64,000 nucleotides of DNA, taken from Mixophyes australis. Taxonomy: Eukaryota > Chordata > Amphibia > Anura > Limnodynastidae. The notes under the pieces were generated by a model that was not told the origin of the DNA, did no database searches, and saw only the letters and a list, made by a program, of their open reading frames with translations. Location of the stretch: positions 14,410,434 to 14,474,433 of the forward strand of contig JAVHZZ010000008.1 of assembly GCA_036250195.1 (NCBI GenBank). Reading direction: 5' to 3'. Positions 23,185-36,725 of this stretch are shown one piece after another. The position numbers and the translations under genes are program-made. The stretch's first letter is position 1. Each line of letters begins with the position of its first letter.

Positions 23185-23589
23185 GTATAGGCCTATACTT
23201 GAGACACAAGATGCATGTACTATATAAGAAGTGGGGTGGTTCTTGGGGTGCGTTTGGTAAGCACTTTCGTGACCAAGACTACTGAAGATGTTAAAGAACA
23301 TACACAAAGAATGTGCATTAATTCGAAGTTCCAGAGAAACGAACAAGCTATTGCAGATCAATCGGCTGCAAATCTCAACCTGTGGCCCGACGAGAATGCC
23401 ACAAAGCAGCACATCCAAGCTGGGCTGTAGGGCAGTAGCCGTTCATCACACCTGATAACACACACGAGTTGAGGGGTGCAAGAGTAGAGACAAAGGGCCA
23501 CAGAGTAGTGGATGAAGGCGATATGGGACAATGAATTATCCTTCATCATGTTCTTGACCAACAGTCTAGTTCTTTAATGACGTGAAGGA

Positions 23590-23825
23590 ATCTTCCAGAA
23601 TGACAATGGCGTCCATACGTGTGGTCACCCAATGGTTAGAGGAGCATGGCACGGATATCATCAATAGGTCATGGCCTCCTCAGTCACCGGACCTGATCTC
23701 AGTTGAGCATTTATGAAGTTTTCTGGAACAACAGAGTCTCCACCAACAACCAGGCGTCAGTTGAGCGATGTTCTTGTGGAAGAACGGTGCACCCGGCCTG
23801 CACAAGGCGCTATTAAGGGACTTTG
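23590..23825 (+). pseudogene. Tc1/mariner transposase fragment (C-terminal catalytic half)
   Basis: Spread over shifted frames the region reads FQNDN, then VVTQWLEEHGTDII, then SWPPQSPDL, then SVEHL and SFLEQQ, and later VLVEERCTRPAQ. These correspond to the Tc1 family blocks around the second catalytic Asp and the third acidic residue (WPPQSPDLNPIEHLW). There is a stop after VEHL and at least two frameshifts, so it cannot encode an active enzyme. I did not recognise the N-terminal half or the terminal repeats. Confidence 0.8.
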
Positions 23826-26800
23826 TATTGTTTTTTCCATCTTGTTGTCCACTACCTGCAAAGGACAGGTTTTCTAATTAAAGAGTACAGAATCTCTTCA
23901 AAGCTGCCCACACAGGTGCCAAATGGCAGGATCCATTTCCAATATGGCCTCGCATGTAGAAGGCAAGTTCTGTCAGGCTATGGAAATTTAATTTACAAAT
24001 ATTTTGGAATGTTACAGATTTAATAAAGTCTGATAAATGCATCATCCCCACAGTGACTATCATTATGGGACAGTCCTGATTTTACATGTGGAAAAAGGAG
24101 TATGGACTACAGATTGACCACAGCTGAATGGGGGTGTTCTGGGTGAATCAATACACGGTTTGATTACTCGCCTCGGAATGTTGGAACTTTCAATCTATCC
24201 TTGATTCATCTTTGAGTGACGGCATTAGTTCTTGTTGATTTGACAGGCTGCATTTATTAATAAAGCTTCAGTCCACAAATGATTGCTTCCACTGTACCAC
24301 ACTATACAGACAACCAATGCACTTTAATAAACTGATACAATCTCCAGACTAGACAATGTAGAGAGCGGGGCTTGCAAATGCATTTTTTAAATTATAAAAT
24401 CAATTTTTGTCTTAGAAGAAAAAGAAAACTGAATCAACAAAAAAATATTCCCTCTCCACAAAAGCGAAATTGTAGTTGAATCGATAACACTGAATTACCA
24501 ACATTAAAATACAAATAAGGTAAAGTCCCATCAGTGTAGAGAGCCCAGCACTGCATCATAGAAGAGGTTTCATCTATTCACACACATCAAAAGCAGAAAC
24601 ATTTTTAGCAGCAATATAACCCCATTAAAGTGGCAAAGTTACGTGTCAAATAATTCTAGTAAACAATGTTGACTTCCATACTACACGTGAACATTGGATG
24701 AGATATTAAAATGCCTGATTGTAATGATAGACTGAATGCCTTGCAAAGAGAAAACTATTGTTTCTGGTTTCTCTTTAACTGTTAATTGTGAAAAATCTGT
24801 CGCTGTGAAAATTTTCACTTTATTTGCACCTGTACCCTAGGGGGCAACAATTCCTCACACTTTATATATATATATTTATCCCCCTACATATCTAGGATTA
24901 CATAAATGATGCTCTCATTTACTATTTTCGCTTGTTATTTTTCTTCAGGGTGCTATTAATGATTTATGATTCCGGACTACCATGACAACCACAGTTATAT
25001 GGAATATGATGTAGTGAGCAGAGAGGCTTTGGAACGCCCTTCTGAGCTCTGTGTGCCCTGCGACACCCTCCTTCTTCGCAGCCCCCCCACCCCCCACCTC
25101 TGGCATCACATGACATGCAGAGAGCTGTGAGCCTGTGTCTGTGTAGCAGACTGTGTGTGTCTGGCAGCCAGAGAGTTGGGTGAGCAGGTCACTGGTGTTT
25201 AAGGTAGGTCCCTGGGAGCACATTGTTATGTGACCACTTTAATTAGCTGGAGGACAAGCTATGTCTCTTCCTGGGCAGTTTTTATTTCTTGGCCCCAAAG
25301 TACAACAAGAAACCCCAAAACATATTGCAACATATGATGGGCCTGTTGTGGTAATGGGACCCAATACTGCAATTCTGTTAGCCCCCCTGATAATCACACC
25401 CTGCCTGCTCCGAATGTCAGTGACGGGACTTTAAGGGGGAAGGGAAACAGGAATAATAGAAAAGGATTTGCAAAAAATGGATCAGGAAGCGACAAGCTGA
25501 TGAGTGGGACAGAGAACGGATCATAGTTGGTATTCACTTCACTATTACTGCAGGGCACCCAAAAATATAGTGATGTACCAGAGACCAAACATTTTACTTG
25601 CACTGGACTCTGTTACAAATCGCAACCCCCAAACCTTCCTGAGAACAACATGGGTTATTAAAATTATTACTAGCAATACTAATAACAGTCCCATGTAACA
25701 CCAACTAAAATAAATCAACCATCTAACATCGAGTACCCCATTACTTGAAGCCTTCGGCATCACAAATGCATACATGCTGCCATATTATTTTTAATAGTTT
25801 AATTTACAATTCTAAAACGCTGCACAGTGTATTGGGCATTATACATGCTAAAGAGGACATCATATCTGACCTTGCAGGTTACAAATTATAGGATAAATAA
25901 AGCTATTTAGGATGCCAAGTGCCTTGAATATTTGTATCAACTCTTTAAAGTCCCTGTGTACATAATTAGGATCGTGTACACGCTATCGCCTCAAGCATCA
26001 AAATGTGCTTCAAATGCACAATATGAAAACTATACAGTATACTGAATGTCAATAAGGACACCTAAGAGATTAGCAATACAAGATTTAGAGTGGAATTAGT
26101 CTACTGAAAAGTAGAAACGCCCCAGGGTAACGCATTGCTGAAACATTAAACACAAAATATGTATTTTATATCATGCCCACCAATGTATGTAAAATAATTA
26201 TTGATTTAAGTAGCCGTATAAGTAATATCTATTTTGTATTATAAATATATATGTTTTATGTATCATGCCTAAGAGTTATACTATGCAGTCATGCACAGAC
26301 AGCGTTGAATCTAATTTAAATGAACAAAAAACTGTTCTCGTGTAAGGTCTAAGCAAAACGCGTTGCTGCTACAGAGCCACAAACACAATAGTAGAGCAAT
26401 CTGTGTCCGATGGAACAGTAAAACTATGTATTCACTGATCTTTTAATCTACAAGTCACCTTTATAAAGACAATGTATCTTGGTCAGCGTTGTATGGTGGT
26501 CTATCATATGGCGATTGGAGTGTATGTTAAATTATTCTGGACGATGGCTGCGTCTGACCCTGTAAAGCATTGTCCGACTATGCTGATGGGGCCTTGTTTG
26601 TGTGGGTCAAGAGGCTGGACCTTTCAGAGTCGGCCAAACTGGACAAAGCTCCAGCCTCCTGGGTACATTATGTTGTGGCCTCAACTCTCCAAGGACCCTG
26701 TGCAGGGTGGGCAAGAAGATACACCCACCAACTCTTCAGGAGGCCGAGAGGATAAAGATGGAAAACACCCCTAACGGCACCACCCACCCACAGCGCATAT

Positions 26801-29220
26801 TAACACAGCGGGGCTCCAGTGGAAAGTCAATGTAAGGGTTAAAATGTATTTTAAGCTTCGTGAATGTTAAAGAACAATTTAACCCCCAAATTACAAATTA
26901 AATCTAAGTACAGGTTAATAAACGCAGGAAGACAGACGGAGGAGCGAACACTGAATCCGTATTACTCTGGATTCAAGGTGTAGTGAACGCTTAGGGCTGA
27001 AATTAGATGTTGATGTGGGAAAAGAAAAAAGGAGTTTATATGTTTAGTGTGAGACTCACAGATATTTTCCAGATTTGTTTTTGCCATCACCCAAAGATTT
27101 TAAAAGTAGTCTTAGAAAGTTTGGCTTTATCTGTACCATAATAATTATTACTCATCTTAAAGGTTACACCTAAAATTACAAACAGATCACTGATAACATT
27201 GGGTTATTCTCAAATCCTTTTAGTTTTTTATTTCCTTGCGAATCTTCCTCTCTCGCCGGATTACATCTGTTCCCTGCGCCCATACTCCTGGGCACAGGTT
27301 CAGCTTACTATGGTGCGCTCCCCCCCCCCTCCTCTACCTTCCCTTTTCTAATTTCTAAAGTACTCTGGAATTCACTCATTCCTCTATGCCCAGCGCCTCT
27401 CCTCAGCTGGGTGGATAATGTAATTGCACTTTGTATTGTTCTGCATGCAGCGCTGCTGACCTACTGTGGTGCCCTTAAAAGATAATAAAATAATAAACTA
27501 GACCATTGTTAATACAGACGTTTATTTGCAAATAAAAATCCTACTTTTGCACTTGAAAGAGTTACATGCGAGCGTATGTGTATGTACCCCGTATTCAGAA
27601 TGAAGATACATCCAGGTCTGAATGATTAGCAGATGCGGCCACTTGACAACAGACGCATCCCTCACATTCAACTTGCTTTCAGAAAAGTTTTTTCTTAACA
27701 TGTTTGCAATTCCTATGAAGAATCATTTAAACTTGAATAGCCTAACTAAAACAGCAGGAACATCTTCCCGACATGGGCAAAAAATATTTGATCTTTGCTA
27801 CAATTAGCAAACCCTATTCTATGGCCCAGCAATACTAGACTCTTAATAAATGTTCGTAAATTCACACACCACTAATTAGAAACGGGCCACTATTTCAGGT
27901 GTTCGTCATCAATCCTCTACTTACACCCCCCGCCATGCAAATAAAACAGCCTTTTCAGCAGTATCTTCCACTACATCCTGGTCTGAATTTGTACGCAGTT
28001 GCTTAAACACGCCCTTACTGTACAGTACCTACGTTAGATCACCCCGTCCCACCTGCCATACCTCTGAAGGCGTAAGGAGCCGTAAATGCAAAAAAAATGC
28101 AGTTCTGAATAGCTGCATCTGGGTACATTCACATACAGAGCATGCCCACAAAAATACGCTACGCAAAGGGGCGTACGCGTCACTCTGAATCATGTCCCAA
28201 GTCTTTAAACCAATCCAGTGCCTGTTACTTGGTGTCGGCTACAAACAAATATTACTGCAGCCAATAGGTGAAAAGAATTTAAGATATTTTGGAAAAACAT
28301 TCTTGGAGTGGGTTTGGTCAAACAAACAGTTAATCCCAGGCTGGAGTTTTGTTATTCTACATACACGTTTTACCAATTTAAAAACCGCAATATAAAAATA
28401 TACTAGACAACAAAGAAAGAAGAATGAGGAAATTTTAGTTACGCAACTTTTTGGAACTCAGAAGTGTTTTATGGAAGCGCTTTTATGTAGAGTGAACAAA
28501 AGAAAAATCTGTTTACATCTGTGAGCTTTCCCGTTTATTGGTCTCCATCAAACCGCAGCTGCCGCACACATGGCTCTCCCATTCTCACTGCAAATTCATT
28601 TATCGAGTATTGTTTTTACTTGCACCAATTAAGCTGTCAACACACTATAAGTGCGGTCCAACGTATTAACAGGCTGATTTACCCAGCTCCAATGGATGGC
28701 TGGCAGCAAACCCATCATACATCGCCACTAGAAACAAGGGACAGGACTATACTGGCTCATTCTTATCTCCGCTTATAAATGCCAAACTATTTTATATAAA
28801 GATGACATCAGTTTTTAAAAGGAAGTTCTGTTCCTAGTATGAGATGGGTTTTACACCAGCATCACATTACTACCGAGGATTCTGCTCCTTCCAGTACATA
28901 ACTCAGCATGACACTGCCCCTGTCACATCCAGCTCTACTCTCCATAACACATCTCCTGATATTCTCTGTGCTGCTGGAGACCCTGCGCCTCCACTATATA
29001 ACTCAGTCTGTGGCTTCCTGCTGCCTCCATTTCCCTCCTCACATTATGTCACTGCCACTGTCACATGCAGCCCTGTCCCTCACTAATATAATGATACAAG
29101 TGGACAGGTCACTCCCTCCCACAAGATCAGCTCACTCATCTCCTGTGGTACTCTGTGCTGCTGTGACCATTCTGATGTTTTGATTGGCTACAGGTTATTT
29201 CACTGCTTAAGCTGGGTACA

Positions 29221-29630
29221 CACTACAGAAATTGCAACCAACTTTTTATGCTGAGCGATTTTACATGCGATCGATGGTCCGATCGCTCGGTCCATGGACT
29301 GCATACACACTAGCCTTGTTTAGGACGATAAAGGGAAGAGCGGACGTCCCTTTAGCAACTTTTTACAGCCATGTTGTCGTGAGAAATGACTGTAATTTCG
29401 TACTCACTGTTGTGGATCGGTCGGAAGTTTATACACACTACACAACGGGAACGAGATTGGTAACGAAAATATTAAACGGTACGACCAACCAAATGAGGCG
29501 ACAATCGTCCATTTGGGCAGACTTTCGACCATCGTGTCACTGCACACACTGACCCGACTTTTGAACGAGCGGTCGTATGTCGGCTGATTTAGCCGATTAT
29601 TGGATGAAAACTGTGTAGTGTGTACCCAGC
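29221..29630 (+). mobile_element. TTAA-type MITE, copy 2
   Basis: 410 bp, bounded by perfect TTAA at 29217-29220 and 29631-29634, with termini GCTGGGTACACACTACA and its complement. This copy fixes the target site as TTAA. It aligns end to end with 12238-12640. Confidence 0.92.
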
Positions 29631-30494
29631 TTAACTTGCAAAACTAGACACAATGAGATGACCAGAAGCTGGTCATTGATAATACAAATGTACTTATCTA
29701 GGTCAACCACACCTTAAAAATAAATGCATCAATTTTATTTATATGCCATTTTGTATGGTCTTCCGCAGTAACATGCGGATTGGAAATGCTTTTCAACTGA
29801 AACATGTGCTGTTCCATGCACAAGAAGAGGGAAAAGGGAACATGCCAGAGATCAGGTTGCCGTCTGCAAAGCATCTGCCTAGCACCTTAGTCACTGAAGC
29901 ACAGGCTTTGAAAAAAGTCCGCTTGAGCAGACGAAACGCGTCTGTTGTCCGTTCACTGATGAAAGTGTGGATCCAAGAGACCTGTTCGATGTATTCAACA
30001 ACAATGAAAAAGGAACCACAAACTTGGGAACCTTTTGCGTTGACATTAGTTCTTGCATACATATATCTTTATCCACTCAATATTCTCAAGGAACTCTGAT
30101 CTGAATGGGATATTCTTCTCCATAATTAGGAGACTGTAGATTCTATTTGCCTTCCAAAAAGATCTGGATCCTTCTCCTTTTCTAGACATTTTATACTGGA
30201 TTTCCATGGGTTTTATAGGTTTTATTCTAGAAGGTACCAATATTTTGGTCATATGACACTATAGAATTGTATATTGTGTTCAATGGTACCATCTGTCTAA
30301 GACCTCTGCAATATTTATAGTAAATTCAATATAGGTGTGCTCCTTATTTACCAAGTCCATCACATATGTATCTGTAGATAGGTGTAAGCCTAATAGTGAG
30401 CTCTTGTGGATTTTCTTTTTATAATCTGAGCATTTAAAACGTTTATGGTTTTGTGTACTAGATTGCTATTAAAAATACTTTTCTTATATAATAC

Positions 30495-31033
30495 CATACT
30501 TGCCAACTCTCCCTGAATGTCAGGGAGACTCCCTGAACTAGGGGTGATCTCCCTCACTACCCTGAAGAGTCTGGCATTCTCCCTGATGCTGAGCCAGTAC
30601 AAGACGTGGTTGGCTTCGCATGATGACACAGTTCAGAAATTGTGTCCTATGTCCATGTATTGATGCCTATGGAGGTGGCCATTTTCATGGAGACCAAGAT
30701 TCAATCAAAGAATGACAGGTAAGACAACATGACTTCAGTAATGGAGACAGAAATGTAAAAAGACACTTCAGTCTAGAGATTCATTAGCTGCTTTACCTAA
30801 ACGCAGTTGCCTACTCTCCCACATTTCTGGGAGACCTCCTGGGCTCCTGAGAGAGCAGGGCAACCTCCCAGTTCTCGCCCCCGCAATAGATAAGTGGCAG
30901 GGGGCGGAGTTTAATGACGCAAATATTGTGTCATCTTAGCCCGTAAATTATGTGATTCGTCAAGTCCCACCCTCTGCACACCCACCTCCCCCGGGATCTC
31001 CCTGAAGCCAACGAGGAAAAGTTGGCAAGTATG
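30495..31033 (+). mobile_element. hAT-type MITE, CATACTTGCC family, copy 2 (composite)
   Basis: It starts CATACTTGCC and ends GGCAAGTATG. The flanks TATAATAC and TATAATAT differ at one base. The right part (about 30810-31033) resembles the copy at 14039-14306. The left part is a related but different sequence with CCCTGA-rich palindromes, so this is a longer family member or a recombinant of two. Confidence 0.78.
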
Positions 31034-31290
31034 TATAATATTGGTTAATTCAGCAGCTTGCTCTTTAAATTGAATCTTTTATTCTTCCATGGTGGGAATA
31101 GACCAACACACCTTCCACAATACCGATTTTGCGCTGTTTATTTATCTAACTGAAGCACAGGCCAACATGTGTGCAGAAAAAAAGAGGACTGAGCAATAAA
31201 ATAAATACAAATTAAGCCAACCAATGGAGGTGCTGCTTGCCATTTGCATATCAGGTAATAGAATAGCCTTACAGATCTATATGAATGGCT

Positions 31291-31330
<40 letters not shown>

Positions 31331-31331
31331 T
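31291..31331. repeat. CA then TA compound microsatellite
   Basis: About 24 bases of AC repeat directly followed by about 17 bases of AT repeat. Confidence 0.95.
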
Positions 31332-32303
31332 GGATGTACAAGTTATTACATATTAAACCTCTCATGCAGCAGCCTGAAATCAGTACTCTGTGCTGCGGTT
31401 TACATTTAGATGTTTTGATTGGCTAGATCTAAGCCTAGCCCCTCCCTCTTCCAACATGCCCACACAATCACAGGATTGGCAGAGGTGGAAATCTGAGCTG
31501 CTGTTAACAGTTACATGCTTCCGATTGGCTACACGCTGTTCTAGCCCCACCCACTTCATCTCTTGCTCATCAATGTATATAAATAATAATAAAAAAAAAA
31601 AGAATACTGGCGCATAGTCAAAGGTACCTAGAAACTGATGTAAAACGTGCACATCTGGTCCAATACATTTGAATAAAAATGAAGTTATTGGATATGACGA
31701 GCTGTCATTCTGGATAATCAGCAGCAAATGTCACATGAATTTAAAACCTCACATTAGCAGAGAACCTACAGCACTAAATGGCTGATGGCAGACTGTAACC
31801 GGCTTAATATGAAGTGGGATGATATGGAGGAATCAAGGACATTTGGGTTATTTGAGCACAGCTGATTTGGTGTCTAAATATTTAGACAGATAAATCTCTA
31901 AGTAAACTAAATATATCCTCCTGGCTTCTCCATTCTCAAGGCGCTCAGATCTCATCATGGAACGTGCTCCTTGCAAGCTAGAGCCAGATAAAGTCTGTGT
32001 ACATCAACAGTTACTTAAAGGTATGATAAATAAAGAGGTATATAGTACACCCGGATAAATGCCAAGATGCCAGACCTGAGATGCGGAGTCTTGGAAAACA
32101 TTATTAGGAACATTTTAAAAAAGAAAAAACAAAATGTAGATAGCACAGTAACCCAGCCCAAAGTATCCCCCCCCCTCCCCAGCCAGCCCCTGTCTAGCTA
32201 CAAAGTGTCATCTGCACATTTATAATACTTAGATCTATTATCTTCCATGAAATACTTAAATGTATGAATTAATTTGCATATTTTATTTTTATCTGTTTTA
32301 ATA

Positions 32304-32633
32304 TCATCATCACCATTTATTTATATAGCGCCACTGATTCCGCAGCGCTGTAAAGAGAACTCACTCACATCCGTCCCTGCCCCATTGGATCTTACAGTCT
32401 AAATTCCCTAACATACACACAGACACACACACTAGGGTCAATTTTGATAGCAGCCAATTAACCTACCAGTATGTTTTTGGAGTGTGGGAGGAAACCGGAG
32501 CACCCGGAGGAAACCCACGCAAACCCGGGGAGAGCATACAAACTCCTCACAGATAAGACCATGGTCGGGAATTAAACTCATGACCCCAGTGCTGTAAGGC
32601 AGAAGTGCTAACCACTGAGCCATCGTGCTGCCC
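32304..32633 (-). mobile_element. tRNA-like SINE family copy
   Basis: Nearly full-length reverse copy. It starts with the ATC-rich complement of the tail at 32304, passes TATATAGCGCCACTGATTCC, then GAGTGTGGGAGGAAACC, and ends with the complement of the GGGCAGC head. It has the same block order as 42809-43134. Confidence 0.9.
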
Positions 32634-33838
32634 AACACCTCTAATCAAAATAAGTTTATTTTGTACATATACTTCTCTTTAAATATAATAACGTGTATTT
32701 AGCGTGTAACTTTCCACTTGATTATTAAACTTTTTGCACATTCTAATGAACAATTTATACAGGCGCCATTGCAGTTAATTTTACTCTAATATGTAAGCAT
32801 TTAATTATTACATTTTGCTAAAATTATATTTTCATATATTTATATAACGATCAATTACATTTAGTCACAGGAAGCTCCGCGTTGTACTTTCACACAGCTG
32901 AAACCATGTCACCAAATCACCATCTTGCAAAATTACTATTTACACACTTTTTTTTTTTTTTTTTTTGCCACCTACAAGTCCAGGGACAAAAAATACCTTT
33001 TTTATTTTAACCAATGAAAACAAAGCCTAGACTCCTTATTGCCTGTGTGTAAAAACCTTATATGTGACATCCATGTAATCTGGGGCAACTAGTGATGTCA
33101 GCCAGCCTCCTGACACTTGTTTTTATCATGAAATAGACATTAATTACCCTCTTCTCTGGGATGCAACCATTTTAAAATGTGTGACTAGTGGAGGCAAAAT
33201 TGAAAAATTAACATAATAGACTTTTGACACTTTCCTGCTTAAGCAGAAATTAATTCTATCTCCCGATTTCTGTGCAAAGTCTCTCTAATTTCTCTAATCT
33301 GGAGGCCCCGCGGGAGGGAGCAGAATGCTTTCAAGCAGCTCTTTGCCATCTTCCCTTTTTTAATTATGTGGTTTATTTGATGGAAGACTAAATCACTAAG
33401 CTTCCCTTTGTACTCCCTTTTCAGACCTTCTCGCTGGAAATATAAGTTAATTTAAAGCAAATGAAGTTTTTAGAAGCAGAATATATTACGTTACATAAAA
33501 AAGACAACATTTTCAGCAAAACTATACCCCTCCCCCCCCCGCCAGTGTATGGTCTCTGCTAAATTACAATCCGTTTTTTCCTGAAAATGGCTTACTGGCT
33601 TGTACATGCCCTCTTGCAGTTTTATGTAAATGCATTGTAATTATTATCCTTTCCTACTGGACTTTTCGGTGATGTGATCGGGACAGATCCCCGAGATCCA
33701 ACATAAAACAGAATTCTCCTATAAATACAACTATATCCCTGAGAGAGCACAACACAACTGGCCTATTACCCAGAGCATTAAAAACAAACAAATCTGCTTT
33801 ATCTTTCGATTTCTAGTCCTGGTTTGATGCCAGCAATG

Positions 33839-33978
33839 TACTACATGAAAAAACAGTCAGTATTTAACTTATGTGCAAATCAGAATACTAATTTGCACCC
33901 CTTGCATTGTAACATGGTTTTGTCCAGGAGACTGAAATAAGAAGTTTCTTCAGTTAAGATCCTTAATGAATCAGGCCC
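33839..33978 (-). mobile_element. Half copy of the GGGCCTGA-ended palindromic MITE
   Basis: It ends TTAATGAATCAGGCCC and contains ATTTAACTTATGTGCAAAT and AACATGGTTTTGTCC. Its reverse complement matches the left half of the MITE interrupted by L1 at 60240. Confidence 0.75.
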
Positions 33979-35445
33979 GTAGTTTGTAAAGGTTACAGGA
34001 AGGCATGTATAGGCCAATCATTACCTGCCAATTAGTAGATCTCGAAAAGTTATGAGAGCTATTAGAGAGGTGTGAACTATTAGAAAGTGGGTGTGTTTTT
34101 TAGAATGGGGGTGTGGTTTGGGCAGTTCAGGGGTGGGGCTTAATTTGCCCTAATTTTGCATTTGAAGGCAGCCAAGCCCTTAATGTGTCAACTTTCACAC
34201 AATATAAAGTATAGCACTGTCTACTATATTGGGAGAGGGAAACAAATATGGCGTCAGACAACAAATATATACATGCATACACTCGCCTCAGACTGCCGGC
34301 TGAAAGAAATTTAGCCACATAAAGGACCATTTATTTTATTTTATTTTTTTTAAACAATACAGAAAAATGTCATTGTGGAGAAATAATCTTCAATAGTCAT
34401 TTGTTACCTACAGATGCAACAATATTTGTAGGACTGACTTGTAATGTGATCACACGGGACCAAACATTACCGCGTGTGTGTCCAGCATTACAAATGATCC
34501 TTTGCTGTATATTTCAGGGGGGGGAGTGGAGGGAGATTGTATGAGCAATTGATTTGTTGAAAGCCTGAAACAATGGCTGGATACATTTTTGCTTTATGCA
34601 CCATGAAAATGAAGAGGATTCAGTTTTCAAAACCTTTGTTGGATAACTGTGTACGGTGATGACATGCTTTCAACAGATCTTTATCTAACAATGCATTTTT
34701 TGCTGTAAGAGTTTATTGTATGGTACGGGATAATTGAGGTTTTCTTATAAAAGTAAAATAGTAAATGGTGTGTGAATATATGTAACAAAGACATATATAC
34801 AGTAGTTTGACCTTGGTTATCAACAGATTTGTCATCTATACTAAATGTTTTGCCAAGAGTCCATAACATGGTGTAAGAAAGGGAGGTTACCTGGCAATCT
34901 GCAGAGAAAGGATGCAAACAGTGTTACACATTTGTGCAGCAGTGCACCTAGTTCAAGGATAAACAGGTGGAGGACATATGGTGACAAAAAAATAGTATAA
35001 AGTCTGATTTATCTTACATGGTTTGAAAGTGTTTTTTCCCCACAGCAGGCTGACAGAAGCAGATGATGAGAAATCCTTTTTAAAGGGACGGTGGGAGTGT
35101 CACCTGCTAATCAAGCTATGGCTGTGAGAGGAGTGTCAAGTATAAAAACCTGTTTTCGTTGTACAGTGTGACTGATGCTAAATAAGTCGACCAGTGTCTA
35201 GAGAGCTGATCTTTGTTAAGTTGGCGTTAGGGTTACCAGAAAGTGTCAGAAATGTATACGTTGTCTACTACTATTCCATTCTGACAATAAAGTAAACAAA
35301 TAAGAAGTTGTTGGTGTCTGCATCATGAGAAGTGGTGTGCTTGTGCCACAATGGTTCAAAGAAGACAACATTCAAGTCCTCTGATCTCTATATATCTTGT
35401 TTTTTATTGATACTTTGTATGGTTTATATGTACTGCACATGGTGG

Positions 35446-35745
35446 GGGAGCATCGTGGCTTAGTTGTTAGCACTTCTGCCTCACAGCACTGAGTTCAATT
35501 CCCAACCATGGCCTTATCTGTGAGGAGTTTGTATGTTCTCGCCGTGTTTGCGAGGGATTCCACCGGCTGCTCCGGTTTCCTCCCACACTCCAAAAACATA
35601 CTAGTAGGTTAAATGGCTGCTATTAAATTGACTCTTGTCTGTGTGTATGTTAGGGATTTACACTGTAAGCTCCAATGGGGCAGGGACTGATGTGAATTAT
35701 CTGTACAACGCTGCGGAATATGATGGTGCTATATAAATAGCTGAT
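35446..35745 (+). mobile_element. tRNA-like SINE family copy
   Basis: It starts at a degenerate GGGGAGCATCGTGGC head, with box B-like GAGTTCAATTCC, and ends GGTGCTATATAAATAGCTGATG. It is complete in layout but mutated. Confidence 0.85.
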
Positions 35746-36576
35746 GTCATTAGTTTTACAATGTAGGCTAAGGATTAAGAATAAACTATATTTCTCTGCA
35801 AAATGTATATAACCCCAGCATTGTATGCTTGGGGGAGGGGAGTTACCTAAACGGCATGCATGCGTGTCAGATTGCTCTCTAATTAATTGATTTGCACTTC
35901 TATCATAATAAAAGGATCCTTTGATCACTCAATGTTCTGTATGTCTCAAAGTAGCAGTTTGAACACAACACGCTTTCTGGGGATGAATCAGGAAAAAAGA
36001 CATTTCATTACGGAAAGGCAGAAGCCAAAGTGAACGAGGAACAGATTACACGTTAGTTATCTTGTCCAATGTTCTCCACCTACTTGTACCATCCTTATGG
36101 TGGTAAATATTTACCAGGTACACCCTAAGTTCTGCCTTCCATGTTCTCCTGAATGTGTTTAAATGTTTGCAAAGCTACCTTGTAGGACTATAAATGTTTA
36201 AATACACTCCTGAATGACTGAATATGTTTTATTAATAATTTATTCAAGTGTTATTCTGGAGTTTAAACCCATTGCCTATGGTTACATCCGGCAGATTCAA
36301 GGGGTACTTCCTCTAGTTAAATTAGTTACCTATATGAATAAGACGATAATATAGGACAGGAAACCTATATGGATATGGTTGAGAAATCTACATGAATAGG
36401 ACGGTGATATGTTCTGCAAATAAACAGAGTCTGATACACTGTGCAAAAGTCAAATGAGGTTTAGTAAAAAAATGCAGACAGTAGGTCGGCTGCAAAGTTA
36501 AAAGGGAATACGTAAAAACTGGCTAAACAAACGTAAAAAATTGGCTAAACATATAGATGGATGGTTATATGTGACA

Positions 36577-36725
36577 TACACTACATGGCCAAAAGTATGT
36601 GCCATACAGTCATGTAATCTCCATTGGAAGACCTTAGCAGTACAATCCCAAGAAGTCAGTTTGTCAGACTTCTGCCCTGGTGGAGCTGCCCCGGTCAAGT
36701 GTGAGCGCTGTTATTGCGAAGTAAG
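36577..36725 (+). pseudogene. 5' fragment of a Tc1-like element with transposase HTH remnant
   Basis: It begins with CACTACATGGCCAAAAGTAT, a terminal motif of Tc1-like elements seen in frogs and fish. At 36653-36721 one frame reads KSVCQTSALVELPRSSVSA then VIAK, the helix-turn-helix of Tc1-like transposases (compare SVSQI, LPRSTVSAVI), followed by a stop. No other part is present. Confidence 0.7.

Noticed and set aside
26472..26774. 100-codon ORF with two overlapping frames
   Set aside because: No similarity recognised, and overlapping frames of similar length suggest chance.
29743..30099. 118-codon ORF containing the ACGAAACGCGTC motif
   Set aside because: The motif recurs in noncoding contexts, the opposite strand is also open, and nothing resembles a known protein.
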